Assembly (NCBI RefSeq): GCF_017948245.1 | Contig: NZ_CP072865.1 | Span: 248,001-312,000 of the forward strand | From: Rhizobium sp. NLR16a | Lineage (GTDB): Bacteria; Pseudomonadota; Alphaproteobacteria; Rhizobiales; Rhizobiaceae | Length of the DNA stretch: 64,000 nt | Reading direction: 5' to 3' | Translations under genes and position numbers: made by a program | Part shown: piece after piece, positions 35,582 to 44,461 of the stretch | How the letters are laid out: every line of letters begins with the position of its first letter | Position numbering within the stretch: position 1 is the stretch's first letter | The notes under the pieces: model-generated | Seen by the model: only the letters and a program-made list of their open reading frames with translations | Database searches by the model: none | Told to the model about the DNA's origin: nothing

Positions 35582-37555
35582 TTAAAGCTTTGCTTCGGCA
35601 GCCGCAACGACGGCGTCGGCGGTGATGCCGAAATGCTTGTAGACGTCCTTGACCGGGCCGGACGCGCCAAAGCCCTTCATGCCGATGAAGCTGCCTTCCG
35701 GTCCGATAAAGGCGTCCCAGCCTTCGCGGACGGCGGCTTCGACGGCGATCTTGACCGGCGAGTTGCCGAGCACGTCCCTGCGGTAGGCCTCCGGCTGCTC
35801 GAAGAACAGTTCGGTGCAGGGCACCGATACGACACGCACCGAAACGCCCCTGGCTTCCAGAGTTGCGCGGGCGGCAACGGCGATTTCGACCTCGGAGCCC
35901 GAAGCGAAGATCGTCACCCTGGCATCGGCATTGCCGGAGAGCGTATAGGCGCCGAGTTCGCAGAGGTTCTTCGCATTATACTCGGTGCGGACGGTGGTCA
36001 GGTTCTGGCGGGTGAGAGCCAGGGCAGACGGACGATTTGTACTCTTCATGGCGATCTGCCAGCATTCCGCCGTTTCGACGGCGTCGGCCGGGCGGAAGAC
36101 CTGCAGGTTCGGGACGGCGCGCAGGCCGGCGATCTGCTCGACCGGTTGATGTGTCGGGCCATCTTCGCCAACGCCGATCGAATCATGCGTCAGGACGTGG
36201 ATGACACGAATGCCCATCAGAGCCGAGAGGCGGATCGGCGGGCGGCAATAATCCGAGAAGATCATGAAGCCGCCGCCATAGGGGATGAGGCCGCCGTGCA
36301 GCGAGATGCCGTTCATGGCAGACGCCATGCCGTGCTCTCGGATGCCCCAGTGCATGTAGCGGCCCTTGAAATCCGTCGGGGTGATGGAGATCATCTGGCT
36401 GGTCTTGGTATTGTTCGACGGGGTCAGGTCGGCAGAGCCGCCGAGCGTTTCCGGCACGAAACCGTTGATTATTTCGAGTGCGTCTTCGGATGCCTTGCGT
36501 GTCGCAACCGTCGGCTTGGTCTCGGCGAGCTTCTTCTTGTAATCATCGATCGCCTTGTCGAAGCCTTCAGGCAGATCGCCTGAAAAACGCCGAGTGAACT
36601 CGGCCTTGGCAGCAGACTTGGCAAGGGTTTCCTCCCAGGCTCTGACGATATCTTCGGAGCGGGTGCCGGCTGCGCGCCATGCATCGAGAATATCCGAGGG
36701 AACGACGAAGGGCTCGTAATCCCAGTTCAGCGCCTTACGGGTGGCGGCGATCTCGTCGGCGCCGAGCGGGCTGCCGTGAACCTTGTGGCTGCCGGCCTTG
36801 TTCGGGGCGCCGAAGCCGATCACCGTCTTGCAGGCGATGAAGGTCGGGCGATCAGACTTGTGGGCGGCTTCGATCGCATCGGCGATGGCGGCCTGATCGT
36901 GGCCATCGATCTCAATCGTGTTCCAGTGAACGGCCTTGAAGCGGGCAATCTGATCCGTCGAATCCGACAGCGAAACGGCGCCGTCGATGGTGATCGAGTT
37001 GTTATCCCAGAAAAGGATCAGCTTGTTGAGCTTCAGGTGGCCGGCAAGGGCGATGGCTTCATGGCTGATGCCTTCCATCAGGCAGCCGTCGCCATTGATG
37101 ACATAGGTGTAGTGGTCCTGGAGGTCCGCACCGAATTCCTCGCGCAGCTTGCGTTCGGCGATCGCCATGCCGACCGCATTGGCGATACCCTGACCTAGCG
37201 GGCCGGTGGTGGTCTCGATGCCGGTTGCGTGGCCGTATTCAGGGTGGCCGGCGGTCTTGGAGCCGACCTGACGGAACTGCTTCAGGTCCTCGATCGTCAT
37301 ATCGGGATAACCGGTCAGATACAGCAGCGAATAGAGCAGCATCGAGCCATGGCCGGCCGACAGCACGAAGCGGTCGCGGTTCGGCCAATGCGGCTTCTTG
37401 GGGTCGAAGCGCAGATATTTGGTGAACAGGACCGTCGCCACGTCAGCCATGCCCATCGGCATACCAGGGTGGCCGGAATTCGCCTTTTCAACGGCGTCCA
37501 TGGCGAGGAAACGGATCGCGTTCGCCATCCGGTCGTTTTGTTGGAGAGAGGTCAT
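35582..37555 (-). CDS. tkt: Transketolase
   Basis: 657 residues, the full family length. [16 protein letters not shown] near residue 30, [18 protein letters not shown], the thiamine-diphosphate motif [13 protein letters not shown] to FWDNNSIT, and the pyrimidine-domain [17 protein letters not shown] are all intact. It transfers two-carbon units in the pentose phosphate pathway. ATG 37555 ([16 protein letters not shown]) has AGAGAGG upstream; the longer frame to 37720 was rejected. First gene of the tkt-gap group, divergent from DUF4164-zapA. Confidence 0.95.
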   Translation of the reverse strand: MTSLQQNDRMANAIRFLAMDAVEKANSGHPGMPMGMADVATVLFTKYLRFDPKKPHWPNRDRFVLSAGHGSMLLYSLLYLTGYPDMTIEDLKQFRQVGSKTAGHPEYGHATGIETTTGPLGQGIANAVGMAIAERKLREEFGADLQDHYTYVINGDGCLMEGISHEAIALAGHLKLNKLILFWDNNSITIDGAVSLSDSTDQIARFKAVHWNTIEIDGHDQAAIADAIEAAHKSDRPTFIACKTVIGFGAPNKAGSHKVHGSPLGADEIAATRKALNWDYEPFVVPSDILDAWRAAGTRSEDIVRAWEETLAKSAAKAEFTRRFSGDLPEGFDKAIDDYKKKLAETKPTVATRKASEDALEIINGFVPETLGGSADLTPSNNTKTSQMISITPTDFKGRYMHWGIREHGMASAMNGISLHGGLIPYGGGFMIFSDYCRPPIRLSALMGIRVIHVLTHDSIGVGEDGPTHQPVEQIAGLRAVPNLQVFRPADAVETAECWQIAMKSTNRPSALALTRQNLTTVRTEYNAKNLCELGAYTLSGNADARVTIFASGSEVEIAVAARATLEARGVSVRVVSVPCTELFFEQPEAYRRDVLGNSPVKIAVEAAVREGWDAFIGPEGSFIGMKGFGASGPVKDVYKHFGITADAVVAAAEAKL

Positions 37556-37795
37556 AGCTTTTCTGCAAGCTCCGGGTGTCGGGGGATGGCCTCGAGCCTC
37601 CAAGACCATCGAGTGAAAGCGGCTGACACATAGCAGTTGGGGCTGGCGAGTCAATAAATGGCGGGGCAAATCCCAGCGGCCTGCGGCAATTTTTTGACAT
37701 TTGATCGCTTGACTATACAAAAGACCAAACTGGCGCGGCGGGCCTGTCCAAAACGTTCATCCACAGATAGGCAGGCTGCCGGGTGACGGGATTTA

Positions 37796-37824
37796 TTGAC
37801 GGGCCGTTGGCGAGCTGCATATCC
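37796..37824 (+). promoter_or_regulatory. Candidate promoter of the DUF4164-zapA operon
   Basis: TTGACG (37796-37801), a 17-base spacer and ATATCC (37819-37824) give a housekeeping-type alphaproteobacterial promoter. Transcription would begin near 37831, about 58 bases before ATG 37889. The remainder of the 333-base gap (37556-37888) carries a TTGACA word at 37697 but no second element at good spacing, and no gene. Confidence 0.4.
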
Positions 37825-37888
37825 TCTTGAAATCACAAGATCGGCAGATGTGGCCGATTCGCAGGTCCTGCACGGGAATCGGAAAGGC

Positions 37889-38164
37889 ATGATGCCCACA
37901 GGCAAAACCATGGAAGCAGCGCTCGACGAATTGAGACAGGCGATTTCGAGCCTCGAAAACGCCGTCGACATGCGTGTCGAGCGGCAGCGCGAGCAGGGGG
38001 AGATCGAGGGCGAGGTGCGACGTGTGCATGCCGACCGCTCCCGTCTGGCCCAGGAGCTCGACCAGGCCGAATTTCGCGCCAACCGGCTGGAAGAGGTCAA
38101 TCGTGAGGTATCGCGGCGGCTGGTGACGGCCATGGAGACGATCCGCGCGGTTCTGGACCGCTGA
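37889..38164 (+). CDS. DUF4164 family coiled-coil protein
   Basis: 91 residues, almost all one coiled coil: MMPTGKTMEAALDELRQAIS, then SSLENAVDMRVERQREQGEI and NRLEEVNREVSRRLVTAMET. DUF4164 proteins are small, coiled-coil and usually located directly before zapA in Rhizobiales, which suggests a link to division or cell-shape factors. AAAGGC precedes ATG 37889; ATG 37892 is possible too. zapA follows after 16 bases. Confidence 0.82.
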   Translation: MMPTGKTMEAALDELRQAISSLENAVDMRVERQREQGEIEGEVRRVHADRSRLAQELDQAEFRANRLEEVNREVSRRLVTAMETIRAVLDR

Positions 38165-38180
38165 TGAGAGAGAATTTGAT

Positions 38181-38558
38181 ATGGCGCAGGTGACGGTAAC
38201 GATCGACGGCAAGGCCTATCGCATGGCCTGCGAGGAGGGGCAGGAGGATCATCTGACCGATCTCGCCACGCGTTTCGACCGCTATGTCGGCCATCTCAAG
38301 GGCCAGTTCGGAGAGATCGGCGATCTCAGGATCACCGTCATGGCCGGCATCATGATCATGGACGAGATTGCCGAGCTGACGCGCCGCATCGCCGGGCTGG
38401 AAACCGAGCTCGAGTCGCTGCGCGGCAACCGCGACACCGTGCTTGCCGCGACCGCCCGCACCGAGGAAACGTTGGCGGCAGCGCTCGGCGAGGTTTCGAG
38501 CCGTATTCGCGGCATCACCGACAAGCTGAATGGCCGGGCCGCACCCGAACTCAATTGA
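38181..38558 (+). CDS. zapA: Cell division protein ZapA
   Basis: 125 residues: MAQVTVTIDGKAYRMACEEG, then DHLTDLATRFDRYVGHLKGQ and LRITVMAGIMIMDEIAELTRR-like helix. The N-terminal beta-strand domain and the long C-terminal coiled coil fit ZapA, which bundles FtsZ filaments at the division site. The 6S RNA gene follows on the same strand, an arrangement known in many proteobacteria. Confidence 0.9.
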   Translation: MAQVTVTIDGKAYRMACEEGQEDHLTDLATRFDRYVGHLKGQFGEIGDLRITVMAGIMIMDEIAELTRRIAGLETELESLRGNRDTVLAATARTEETLAAALGEVSSRIRGITDKLNGRAAPELN

Positions 38559-38625
38559 TGTCAATTAAATAAAAACGGCTGGCCGTCGCCACTGGCGCGT
38601 CGATGCAAACGGCCTTATATATCGC

Positions 38626-38790
38626 GATGCGGTCTGCGCCTCTCGACAGGAACCACAATCCCTGGGGCCATACTCGATCCAAAGGGAGCTGTCCCTGTCC
38701 GGGCTCGTGGGCCTGGACACACGGTGCCCACCTACGTTTGTAGGCGCCCAGGATCGTAAACATCCATCGGTCGTCGTGGATCGCACCTTT
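38626..38790 (+). ncRNA. ssrS: 6S RNA
   Basis: About 160 bases between zapA and the next gene. The ends close: GATGCGGTCT (38626-38635) pairs with GGATCGCACC (38778-38787) through seven or eight Watson-Crick or G-U pairs, followed by TTTTCC. The interior is the 6S pattern of two long imperfect arms around a central bubble, with GGGAGCTGTCCC and GGCGCCC elements. A TTATAT -10-like box lies at 38615-38620. Position after zapA is the classical place for ssrS. 6S RNA binds RNA polymerase holoenzyme in stationary phase. The exact ends are approximate. Confidence 0.8.
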
Positions 38791-38865
38791 TCCTTTCATC
38801 GTTGAAGACGAAGCCGGGTGTATAGGGCGAACGCGGCTTGCGCGTCCGCCCCTCGTGGCGCGCAG

Positions 38866-40338
38866 TTACTTCTTCAAGCCGGGAAGCGTCACCTGGAAGA
38901 CCTGGAACATGGTGTCGACATCGGCGCCGCCGTCAGCCTTATAGGCTGCGCCAACCTGGAAGCCATCCTGCGTCAAGAAGTCGTTGTCGTTGGCGACGAA
39001 CAGGAAGTAATCGTCCGGCAGCTTCGTGTCGAGGACACTTGCCAGACCCATCGCTTCCCATTTTTCCGATAGATCGTTCCTGTCGTTCGGCGCACCGTTG
39101 TGCAGGCCGAAGCGGCCAAGCTCGGCCTCGTCGTTGAGGTCGATGAACGGTGTCAGCGTAGCCGGTGTGAGCGACGGGTCGAGGACACCTTTCGGTGCAG
39201 CCGCCTTGCCGGCGTCGAAATCGCTGCCGGCGATATCGGTTGCGGCGGATAGGTCGACGATGTCGATCTTGCGATACAGAGACGTGTCGCCCTTCACGCC
39301 CTGGCCGTTGCCGCTGTCACGGGCAAGCATCAGGAAGGTCTTGTCGGAAAGGGCGACGATCTCGCTCTCGGCGGCGATCGTCGTCTTGCCCTTAGCGTCC
39401 TTGAAGATCGGCAGCGGCACGACATATTCGTGCACCAGCTTCAGATGATCGGGATCGGCGGCGTCATAGATCATGGCGCGGGTATTCTGGCGGGTCGAGC
39501 CGGAATCGCCGCCGTCCTGGCGGGCCGCCGACTGCAGTACGGCAACGATAAACTTGCCGTCGGGCGTCATTGCCATGCCTTCGAGGCCCTGGTTATTCTG
39601 GCGGCCGGTTTCGGGGTCCTTCGGATCGGGAGCGGACCCGCCGGGACCGGGATTGTTTGAAGCGAAGCTCAGCGCGCCCTTGCGCATCGGCAGAAGCGCC
39701 TTGGGCGGCTGGGTGGCTGAAAGCAAGTGGCCATCGGCGGAGAAGCGATAGATATAGGGGCCGTATTCGTCGCTGACGAACATAGTGCCGTCGGCCATGC
39801 GGATGATCGCCTCATCGTCGAGGGCGATCTTGCCGTTCGCCGCCTGCGGCAGCGGCGGGAAGTTGCCGGCAGCGGCGCGGACGCCGGATTCCGGGTCGAG
39901 ACCGGTCGTGTCCGCGCCCTTGTCGTCAACAAAGAGCATGGACTCGACGAGTTTCGCCTCGACGCCCGATTGCTCATTGCCGGCCTCGGGGGTCGCGCCT
40001 GGCGCTGTCGGGGTCAGAATGATCGAAAGGGTGTTCAGGCGCGGGCGGTAGTCGACAGTGCCGGCGGCATTGTAACCGCGGTCGGGCAGCAGGTAGAGCG
40101 TGCCCCTATAGCTGGCGCCATCCCGAGTCCAGGCGGCGGGGTCGATCGCCATCCCGGAGCCGGAGCCGAAGGTTTCACCGAATTTGTCGCGCTGGTTGGC
40201 CGGAATGCGGCCGACGCCGACCAGGCCCTTATTGACGAAAGTGGCGGAATTCTCCGACCTTGCCAAGGCGGGAATGGCGGCGGATGCTGCGAAAACTGCG
40301 GCGAACAGCCGCGATGCATATGATCTGACGTTCTTCAT
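38866..40338 (-). CDS. Secreted phytase-like esterase (PF13449 type)
   Basis: 490 residues with signal peptide MKNVRSYASRLFAAVFAASA cleaved near ALARSEN. The mature part is a beta-propeller-like region with FGSGSGMAIDPAAW, LYLLPDRGYNAAG, FVSDEYGPYIYRFSADGHLL and GMAMTPDGKFIVAVL, the features of the esterase-like activity of phytase family. The substrate is likely a phosphate ester or sugar lactone in the periplasm, but this cannot be settled. No PhoB box with correct spacing was found upstream. Confidence 0.75.
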   Translation of the reverse strand: MKNVRSYASRLFAAVFAASAAIPALARSENSATFVNKGLVGVGRIPANQRDKFGETFGSGSGMAIDPAAWTRDGASYRGTLYLLPDRGYNAAGTVDYRPRLNTLSIILTPTAPGATPEAGNEQSGVEAKLVESMLFVDDKGADTTGLDPESGVRAAAGNFPPLPQAANGKIALDDEAIIRMADGTMFVSDEYGPYIYRFSADGHLLSATQPPKALLPMRKGALSFASNNPGPGGSAPDPKDPETGRQNNQGLEGMAMTPDGKFIVAVLQSAARQDGGDSGSTRQNTRAMIYDAADPDHLKLVHEYVVPLPIFKDAKGKTTIAAESEIVALSDKTFLMLARDSGNGQGVKGDTSLYRKIDIVDLSAATDIAGSDFDAGKAAAPKGVLDPSLTPATLTPFIDLNDEAELGRFGLHNGAPNDRNDLSEKWEAMGLASVLDTKLPDDYFLFVANDNDFLTQDGFQVGAAYKADGGADVDTMFQVFQVTLPGLKK

Positions 40339-40538
40339 GAAATAGCCTCTCGGTCAAAAGCGTTCCTGCAACGGTTCCCGCCCGCAAGCTGGACACCGTT
40401 TCGAATGACATTCCTCGGCTTTGGGATCGATTCCTCAGAACCGAACACACCCGGATTTCGCCCCTATCCCGGCTAAACGTCTAGGATGGGATCGTGATAA
40501 CTGGATGACACCCTCGGAGCCTGCAATCAGCTCATTGC

Positions 40539-41522
40539 CTAATCGACCGGATAGGGTCCTTCGGCGAATACTTCCTCGTGGTAGCCCTTGGAGCCGACAT
40601 CGATCGCCAACGGGCTTCGCCATTCGCGACACTCGCGCAGGCAATCGAGCACGAAGCGGAAATCATAGCGCGGCCGCCAGCCAAGTTCGCGCCTTGCGCG
40701 TTCGTTGACGTAGACGCGATCGAGCGTCGGGAACATTTTCCAGCCGCGTTCGGCGTAAAGCGTGTTTGCACCTGGAAACAGCCGCTCGACGACAGCAGGC
40801 GCATCACGCCTGAGCTCTGCGCGATCGCCCGGTAGAAAGGGCGTCGTGGCCGAGATGATATAGCGGCCGAAGCCGATTGCCGGCGCCTTTTCGAGCGCCA
40901 GAAAATGGGCGTCGACCACGTCGCTGATATCGACGCGGCGATGAAGCAGCTCGTTGGCCTGCGCATTTCCCGCCGAATAGCTGTTGCGAATCTCGGGATC
41001 ATCATCACTTTCGGGAAAGAAGCGCGACGTCCTGAGGATGACGACAGGCAGGCGGGATTTGCGGGCGAAGAGTTCCGAAATTCCTTCGGCAGCGAGCTTT
41101 GTCACGCCGTAGATATTCTTCGCGACAGGAAGCACGTCCTCGGTGACCCACGCTGCGGGCTCGCCGGCCGCCGGCGTCAACGCCGCGCCGAAAGCGCTGG
41201 TGGTGCTGGTGAAGACGAAGCTTGCAACGCCCGCGGCAGTCGCCTCTTCGAGCAGGTTCAGCGTGCCGCCGACATTGGTGTCGAGGAAATCGCGATTGCC
41301 GTGGGTCGCCACATGCGGCTTGTGGAGCGTGGCGGCATGGATGACTTGGCTGATGCCCGACATCGCTCGCCTGATAAAGCCGCGGTCACCGATGGAGCCG
41401 ACCATATCGGTAAAAGCCGAAGGCTTGATGTCGATGCCGCGCGCCCACCGGCTCTGAGCACTCAAGCTGCGCATCAGCGCCTCGCCGAGGTGGCCGGCGC
41501 TTCCCGTCACCAATATCGTCAT
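40539..41522 (-). CDS. NAD-dependent epimerase/dehydratase
   Basis: 327-residue extended SDR. The NAD-binding MTILVTGSAGHLGEALMRSL opens the protein. The catalytic Ser/Thr is in FVFTSTTSAFG and YxxxK in NIYGVTKLAAEG. The substrate is probably a nucleotide sugar or related hydroxy compound. No sugar-synthesis neighbours give a clue. A related but different epimerase is cut by the right edge at 63437. Confidence 0.85.
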   Translation of the reverse strand: MTILVTGSAGHLGEALMRSLSAQSRWARGIDIKPSAFTDMVGSIGDRGFIRRAMSGISQVIHAATLHKPHVATHGNRDFLDTNVGGTLNLLEEATAAGVASFVFTSTTSAFGAALTPAAGEPAAWVTEDVLPVAKNIYGVTKLAAEGISELFARKSRLPVVILRTSRFFPESDDDPEIRNSYSAGNAQANELLHRRVDISDVVDAHFLALEKAPAIGFGRYIISATTPFLPGDRAELRRDAPAVVERLFPGANTLYAERGWKMFPTLDRVYVNERARRELGWRPRYDFRFVLDCLRECREWRSPLAIDVGSKGYHEEVFAEGPYPVD

Positions 41523-41620
41523 CGCGTCGTCTCCTGACTGCGTTGGCGGCGGACGCTATAAAGACCGGTGTCGTGGGACAACGCATAAATTATGCATGGG
41601 CATGCAGGAAGGCTGCAGGC

Positions 41621-42157
41621 TCAGCGGATTGTGGTGACGAGGCGGCCAGCGGTGCCATCGGAAAGCCTGATCCGCTCCCAAGTGACGCGGCCCGGGGTAA
41701 TCGGCAGGCGCACATTGCCGTTGGCGCCGGTATCGAAGGTCAACGATAGCAGCCTGTCCTCATGCCAGCCGCGCTCCTCCAGAGACAGTTCGGCGGCGGC
41801 GATCTCGGCGGAGGCGTAGGAAAAAAGAGAGCGGCCGAGAAAAGCGCCGAGCGGTGCACGCCATTCCGCCTGCCGCGGTCGGGAAGCAGACAGAAGCCGA
41901 TGCGTGCTATCGCAGATCAGATGCACAGACCGGACGGAATCCTCGACCAGCCGCTTTAAGGCCGCATCGGCCGCAGCATGTTGCGGCGTGGCGAAAATCC
42001 GTTCCAGCTTGACGGCTTGGTTGGGCGAGGGATCAAGCTGGCCGCGCTCCCAGCGCGAAACGGTCGCCTGGTTGACGCCGAGGAGTTCCGCGAGGTGTTG
42101 CTGCTTCATGCTGCGCAGCAACCGCATGCGGCGTATGCCGGCTCCTGATATCGTCAT
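41621..42157 (-). CDS. XRE-family transcriptional regulator with PAS-like C-terminal domain
   Basis: 178 residues. An N-terminal helix-turn-helix lies at about 8-60: RRMRLLRSMKQQHLAELLGV, then NQATVSRWERGQLDPSP. The C-terminal region (about 75-178) has PAS-like alternation of strands and helices (HLICDSTHRLLSASRPRQAE, LFSYASAEIA). It may sense a small molecule. The target is unknown; the nearest same-strand gene is the epimerase downstream. Confidence 0.8.
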   Translation of the reverse strand: MTISGAGIRRMRLLRSMKQQHLAELLGVNQATVSRWERGQLDPSPNQAVKLERIFATPQHAAADAALKRLVEDSVRSVHLICDSTHRLLSASRPRQAEWRAPLGAFLGRSLFSYASAEIAAAELSLEERGWHEDRLLSLTFDTGANGNVRLPITPGRVTWERIRLSDGTAGRLVTTIR

Positions 42158-42245
42158 TTGTCCTGAGCTCCCACGCTTCTTTTGCCAGGATAGGAGTTCG
42201 GCGGGCCGGAGGGCAAGCCGATCCTCACGCCGGTCATTGTTCCGG

Positions 42246-42569
42246 CTAGCCTTCGAGGTCGCTTCTCAGCCGATCAAGGATCGACAGGGCATGACCTGCA
42301 TAGGCGCTGATCCAACGGTCGTAGATGTGTTTGATCGGCAGACTGTTCAGGTGGTTCCAGCGTTCGCGGCCCTCCTTTCTGGCGACGATCAGCCCCGCTT
42401 CCTCAAGCACCTTCAGATGCTGCATCACCGTGCAGCGGTCCATCCCGGAAAACATCTCGCAGAGCGCGCCCGTTGTGCGGGGGGCCTCCTTGAGCAGGTC
42501 GAGGATTTCGCGGCGGCGATGATGCGCCAGTGCCTTGAAGACAGGGTCGTCGGTTGATTCGCTTGACAT
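42246..42569 (-). CDS. ArsR-family regulator paired with SRPBCC protein
   Basis: 107 residues. Winged-helix sequence: VFKALAHHRRREILDLLKEA, then TGALCEMFSGMDRCTVMQHL and KVLEEAGLIVARKEGRERWN. ArsR members divergent from an AHSA1/SRPBCC gene are a recurrent pair in bacteria. The start codon (42567-42569) overlaps a perfect inverted repeat (42568-42587) and has no ribosome site, so the message may be leaderless and auto-repressed. No metal-binding cysteine pair typical of ArsR sensors is present (one C in LCEMF and one in DRCTV). Confidence 0.82.
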   Translation of the reverse strand: MSSESTDDPVFKALAHHRRREILDLLKEAPRTTGALCEMFSGMDRCTVMQHLKVLEEAGLIVARKEGRERWNHLNSLPIKHIYDRWISAYAGHALSILDRLRSDLEG

Positions 42570-42587
42570 GTTATATTTTTATAACAT
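42568..42587. promoter_or_regulatory. Inverted-repeat operator in the ArsR/SRPBCC divergent promoter
   Basis: ATGTTATA (42568-42575) and TATAACAT (42580-42587) are exact reverse complements separated by TTTT. The element covers the first bases of the arsR-like gene and lies 37 bases before the SRPBCC start. It includes TATAAC/TATAAT-like words that can be -10 boxes in both directions. Confidence 0.65.
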
Positions 42588-42624
42588 AATGGCCTCAGGC
42601 ACAATGGAGAAGAGGAGAAGTGCA

Positions 42625-43107
42625 ATGTCTCTCGGAATCCGCGTTTCCGGCCGGATCGGCCGTCCTGTTGCCGAAGTGTTCGATGCCGTCGTCAACCCGA
42701 AGAAACTCAGCAGCTATTTCACCACGATCGGCGGGGCGAGCGCCCCGCTCGTTCAAGGCACGACAGTAACCTGGTGGAAGGATGCGCCGGTCGAGGTTGT
42801 CGAGCTTGTGCCGGAAAGCCGCATCGTGCTTCGCTGGGACGGCGGCACTGCCGAGGACAAGACAAGGTATAAGACGCTGGTGGAAATGAATTTCAAGACG
42901 CTGGAGGATGGCGGCACGCTGGTGACGATTGCCGAGAACGGCTGGCGCGAGGACGAGGCCGGCCGGCGCGGCACCTATCTCAACTGCGAAGGCTGGACAC
43001 AGATGCTTTGCAGCATGAAGGCCTTCGTCGAATACGGCATCAATCTGCGCGAGGGCATGTATCTCAGCGAGATGAAAGGCGAGCCGGCCAGCGCCCCGGA
43101 TGTTTGA
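42625..43107 (+). CDS. SRPBCC (AHSA1-like) domain protein
   Basis: 160 residues: VSGRIGRPVAEVFDAVVNPK, then LSSYFTTIGGASAPLVQGTT, and LVTIAENGWREDEAGRRGTY at the C-terminal half. The order of motifs fits Activator of Hsp90 homologue 1-like/START-type ligand-binding cups. AGAGGAGAAG precedes ATG 42625. It is divergent from the ArsR-like regulator that presumably controls it. The ligand is unknown. Confidence 0.85.
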   Translation: MSLGIRVSGRIGRPVAEVFDAVVNPKKLSSYFTTIGGASAPLVQGTTVTWWKDAPVEVVELVPESRIVLRWDGGTAEDKTRYKTLVEMNFKTLEDGGTLVTIAENGWREDEAGRRGTYLNCEGWTQMLCSMKAFVEYGINLREGMYLSEMKGEPASAPDV

Positions 43108-43221
43108 CGAGGCCTGTCTCGAAGGAGATCGGCGGCCCATCGCCAGACTTTGCTTGCCTGTCACACTGCGGGTGCTAGTTTCCGGAGTCGATACTTCATC
43201 TCGGTTTCCAGGAGATTCATT

Positions 43222-44253
43222 ATGCAGCTTGGTATGGTCGGTTTGGGCCGAATGGGCAATTATATGGTCCAGCGCCTGATGCGGGGCGGTCACGAATGCG
43301 TCGTCTACGACACCAGGCCGGAAAGCGTTGCTGAGCTCGCAGGTCTCGGCGCGACCGGCAGCGCTTCGATGGAGGAATTCGTCTCCAAGCTCACGCATCC
43401 GCGTGCGATCTGGCTGATGCTGCCGGCGGCGATCGTCGACAAGGTGCTGGCCAGCCTGGTGCCGCTGCTTCAGAACGGCGATATCGTCATCGACGGAGGC
43501 AATTCCTATTACCACGATGACATCCGCCGTGGCGCCGAACTCATCACCAAAGGCATCCATTATGTCGATGTCGGCACCAGCGGCGGCGTCTTCGGCCTGG
43601 AGCGCGGCTATTGCCTGATGATCGGTGGCGAGAAGGGCACCGTCCAACATCTGTCTCCGATTTTTGCGACGCTCGCCCCCGGCGTCGGCAAGACGGAAGC
43701 ATCGCCGAACCGCACCGCCGAAGCGGCGGCGGCCAGCACGGCGGAGCAGGGTTATCTGCATTGCGGCCCACACGGCGCCGGACATTTCGTCAAGATGGTG
43801 CATAATGGCATCGAATACGGCCTGATGGCTGCCTATTCCGAAGGCCTCAACATTCTGAAACACGCCAATATTGGCGCCGCCTCGCACGATGCCGATGCGG
43901 AAACCGCGCCGCTCGCCCATCCCGAACATTTTCAATACGACTTCAATCTGCCGGATGTCGCGGAAGTCTGGCGCCGCGGCAGCGTCATCACCTCCTGGCT
44001 GCTCGATCTCACCGCCGATGCCCTGCATGTCGACCCCGCACTTTCGAAATATGCCGGCCGCGTCTCGGACAGCGGCGAGGGCCGCTGGACGATCATGGCG
44101 GCAATCGACGAAAGCGTGCCGACACCGGTGCTGAGTGCGGCGCTCTACGGCCGCTTCTCCTCGCGCGACAATGACGAGTTCGCCAACAAGGTGCTGTCGG
44201 CAATGCGCGCGGGTTTCGGCGGCCACGTGGAAAAGCCGGCGCCGAAATCCTGA
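43222..44253 (+). CDS. gnd: 6-phosphogluconate dehydrogenase, decarboxylating (short type)
   Basis: 343 residues. MQLGMVGLGRMGNYMVQRLM gives the dinucleotide-binding GxGxxG. DVGTSGGVFGLERGYCLMIGG is the substrate-binding region and GAGHFVKMVHNGIEYGLMAAY contains the catalytic Lys/Asn/His. It is shorter than the E. coli type (about 470) and corresponds to the short, mostly NAD-dependent class. It oxidises 6-phosphogluconate to ribulose 5-phosphate. ATG 43222 follows an AGGAG-containing leader. Single gene. Confidence 0.88.
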   Translation: MQLGMVGLGRMGNYMVQRLMRGGHECVVYDTRPESVAELAGLGATGSASMEEFVSKLTHPRAIWLMLPAAIVDKVLASLVPLLQNGDIVIDGGNSYYHDDIRRGAELITKGIHYVDVGTSGGVFGLERGYCLMIGGEKGTVQHLSPIFATLAPGVGKTEASPNRTAEAAAASTAEQGYLHCGPHGAGHFVKMVHNGIEYGLMAAYSEGLNILKHANIGAASHDADAETAPLAHPEHFQYDFNLPDVAEVWRRGSVITSWLLDLTADALHVDPALSKYAGRVSDSGEGRWTIMAAIDESVPTPVLSAALYGRFSSRDNDEFANKVLSAMRAGFGGHVEKPAPKS

Positions 44254-44461
44254 AGGCCAGGTCACTCCCTTCACTGAGCAGAAGGCGACCGTCACCCGTA
44301 AATGGCGGGCTTGACGGCCGGCCTCGGTAGGCGGCGCCAGCGGTCTTTCCTGGCCATCGGTATGGCTTTCCTACCGCTTGCTGGCGGCAGCAGTCGCGAG
44401 TATCCAATGCAAGATGTCAGCCTTGTTTTGTGCAAGCGCGACACTTGATTGGAGGGCGGTC

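Noticed and set aside
38551..38799. Minus-strand ORFs overlapping the region after zapA
   Set aside because: They cover the 6S RNA structure and show no family resemblance.
40339..40440. PhoB box upstream of the phytase-like gene
   Set aside because: A TGTCAT word is present but no second repeat at 11-base spacing.
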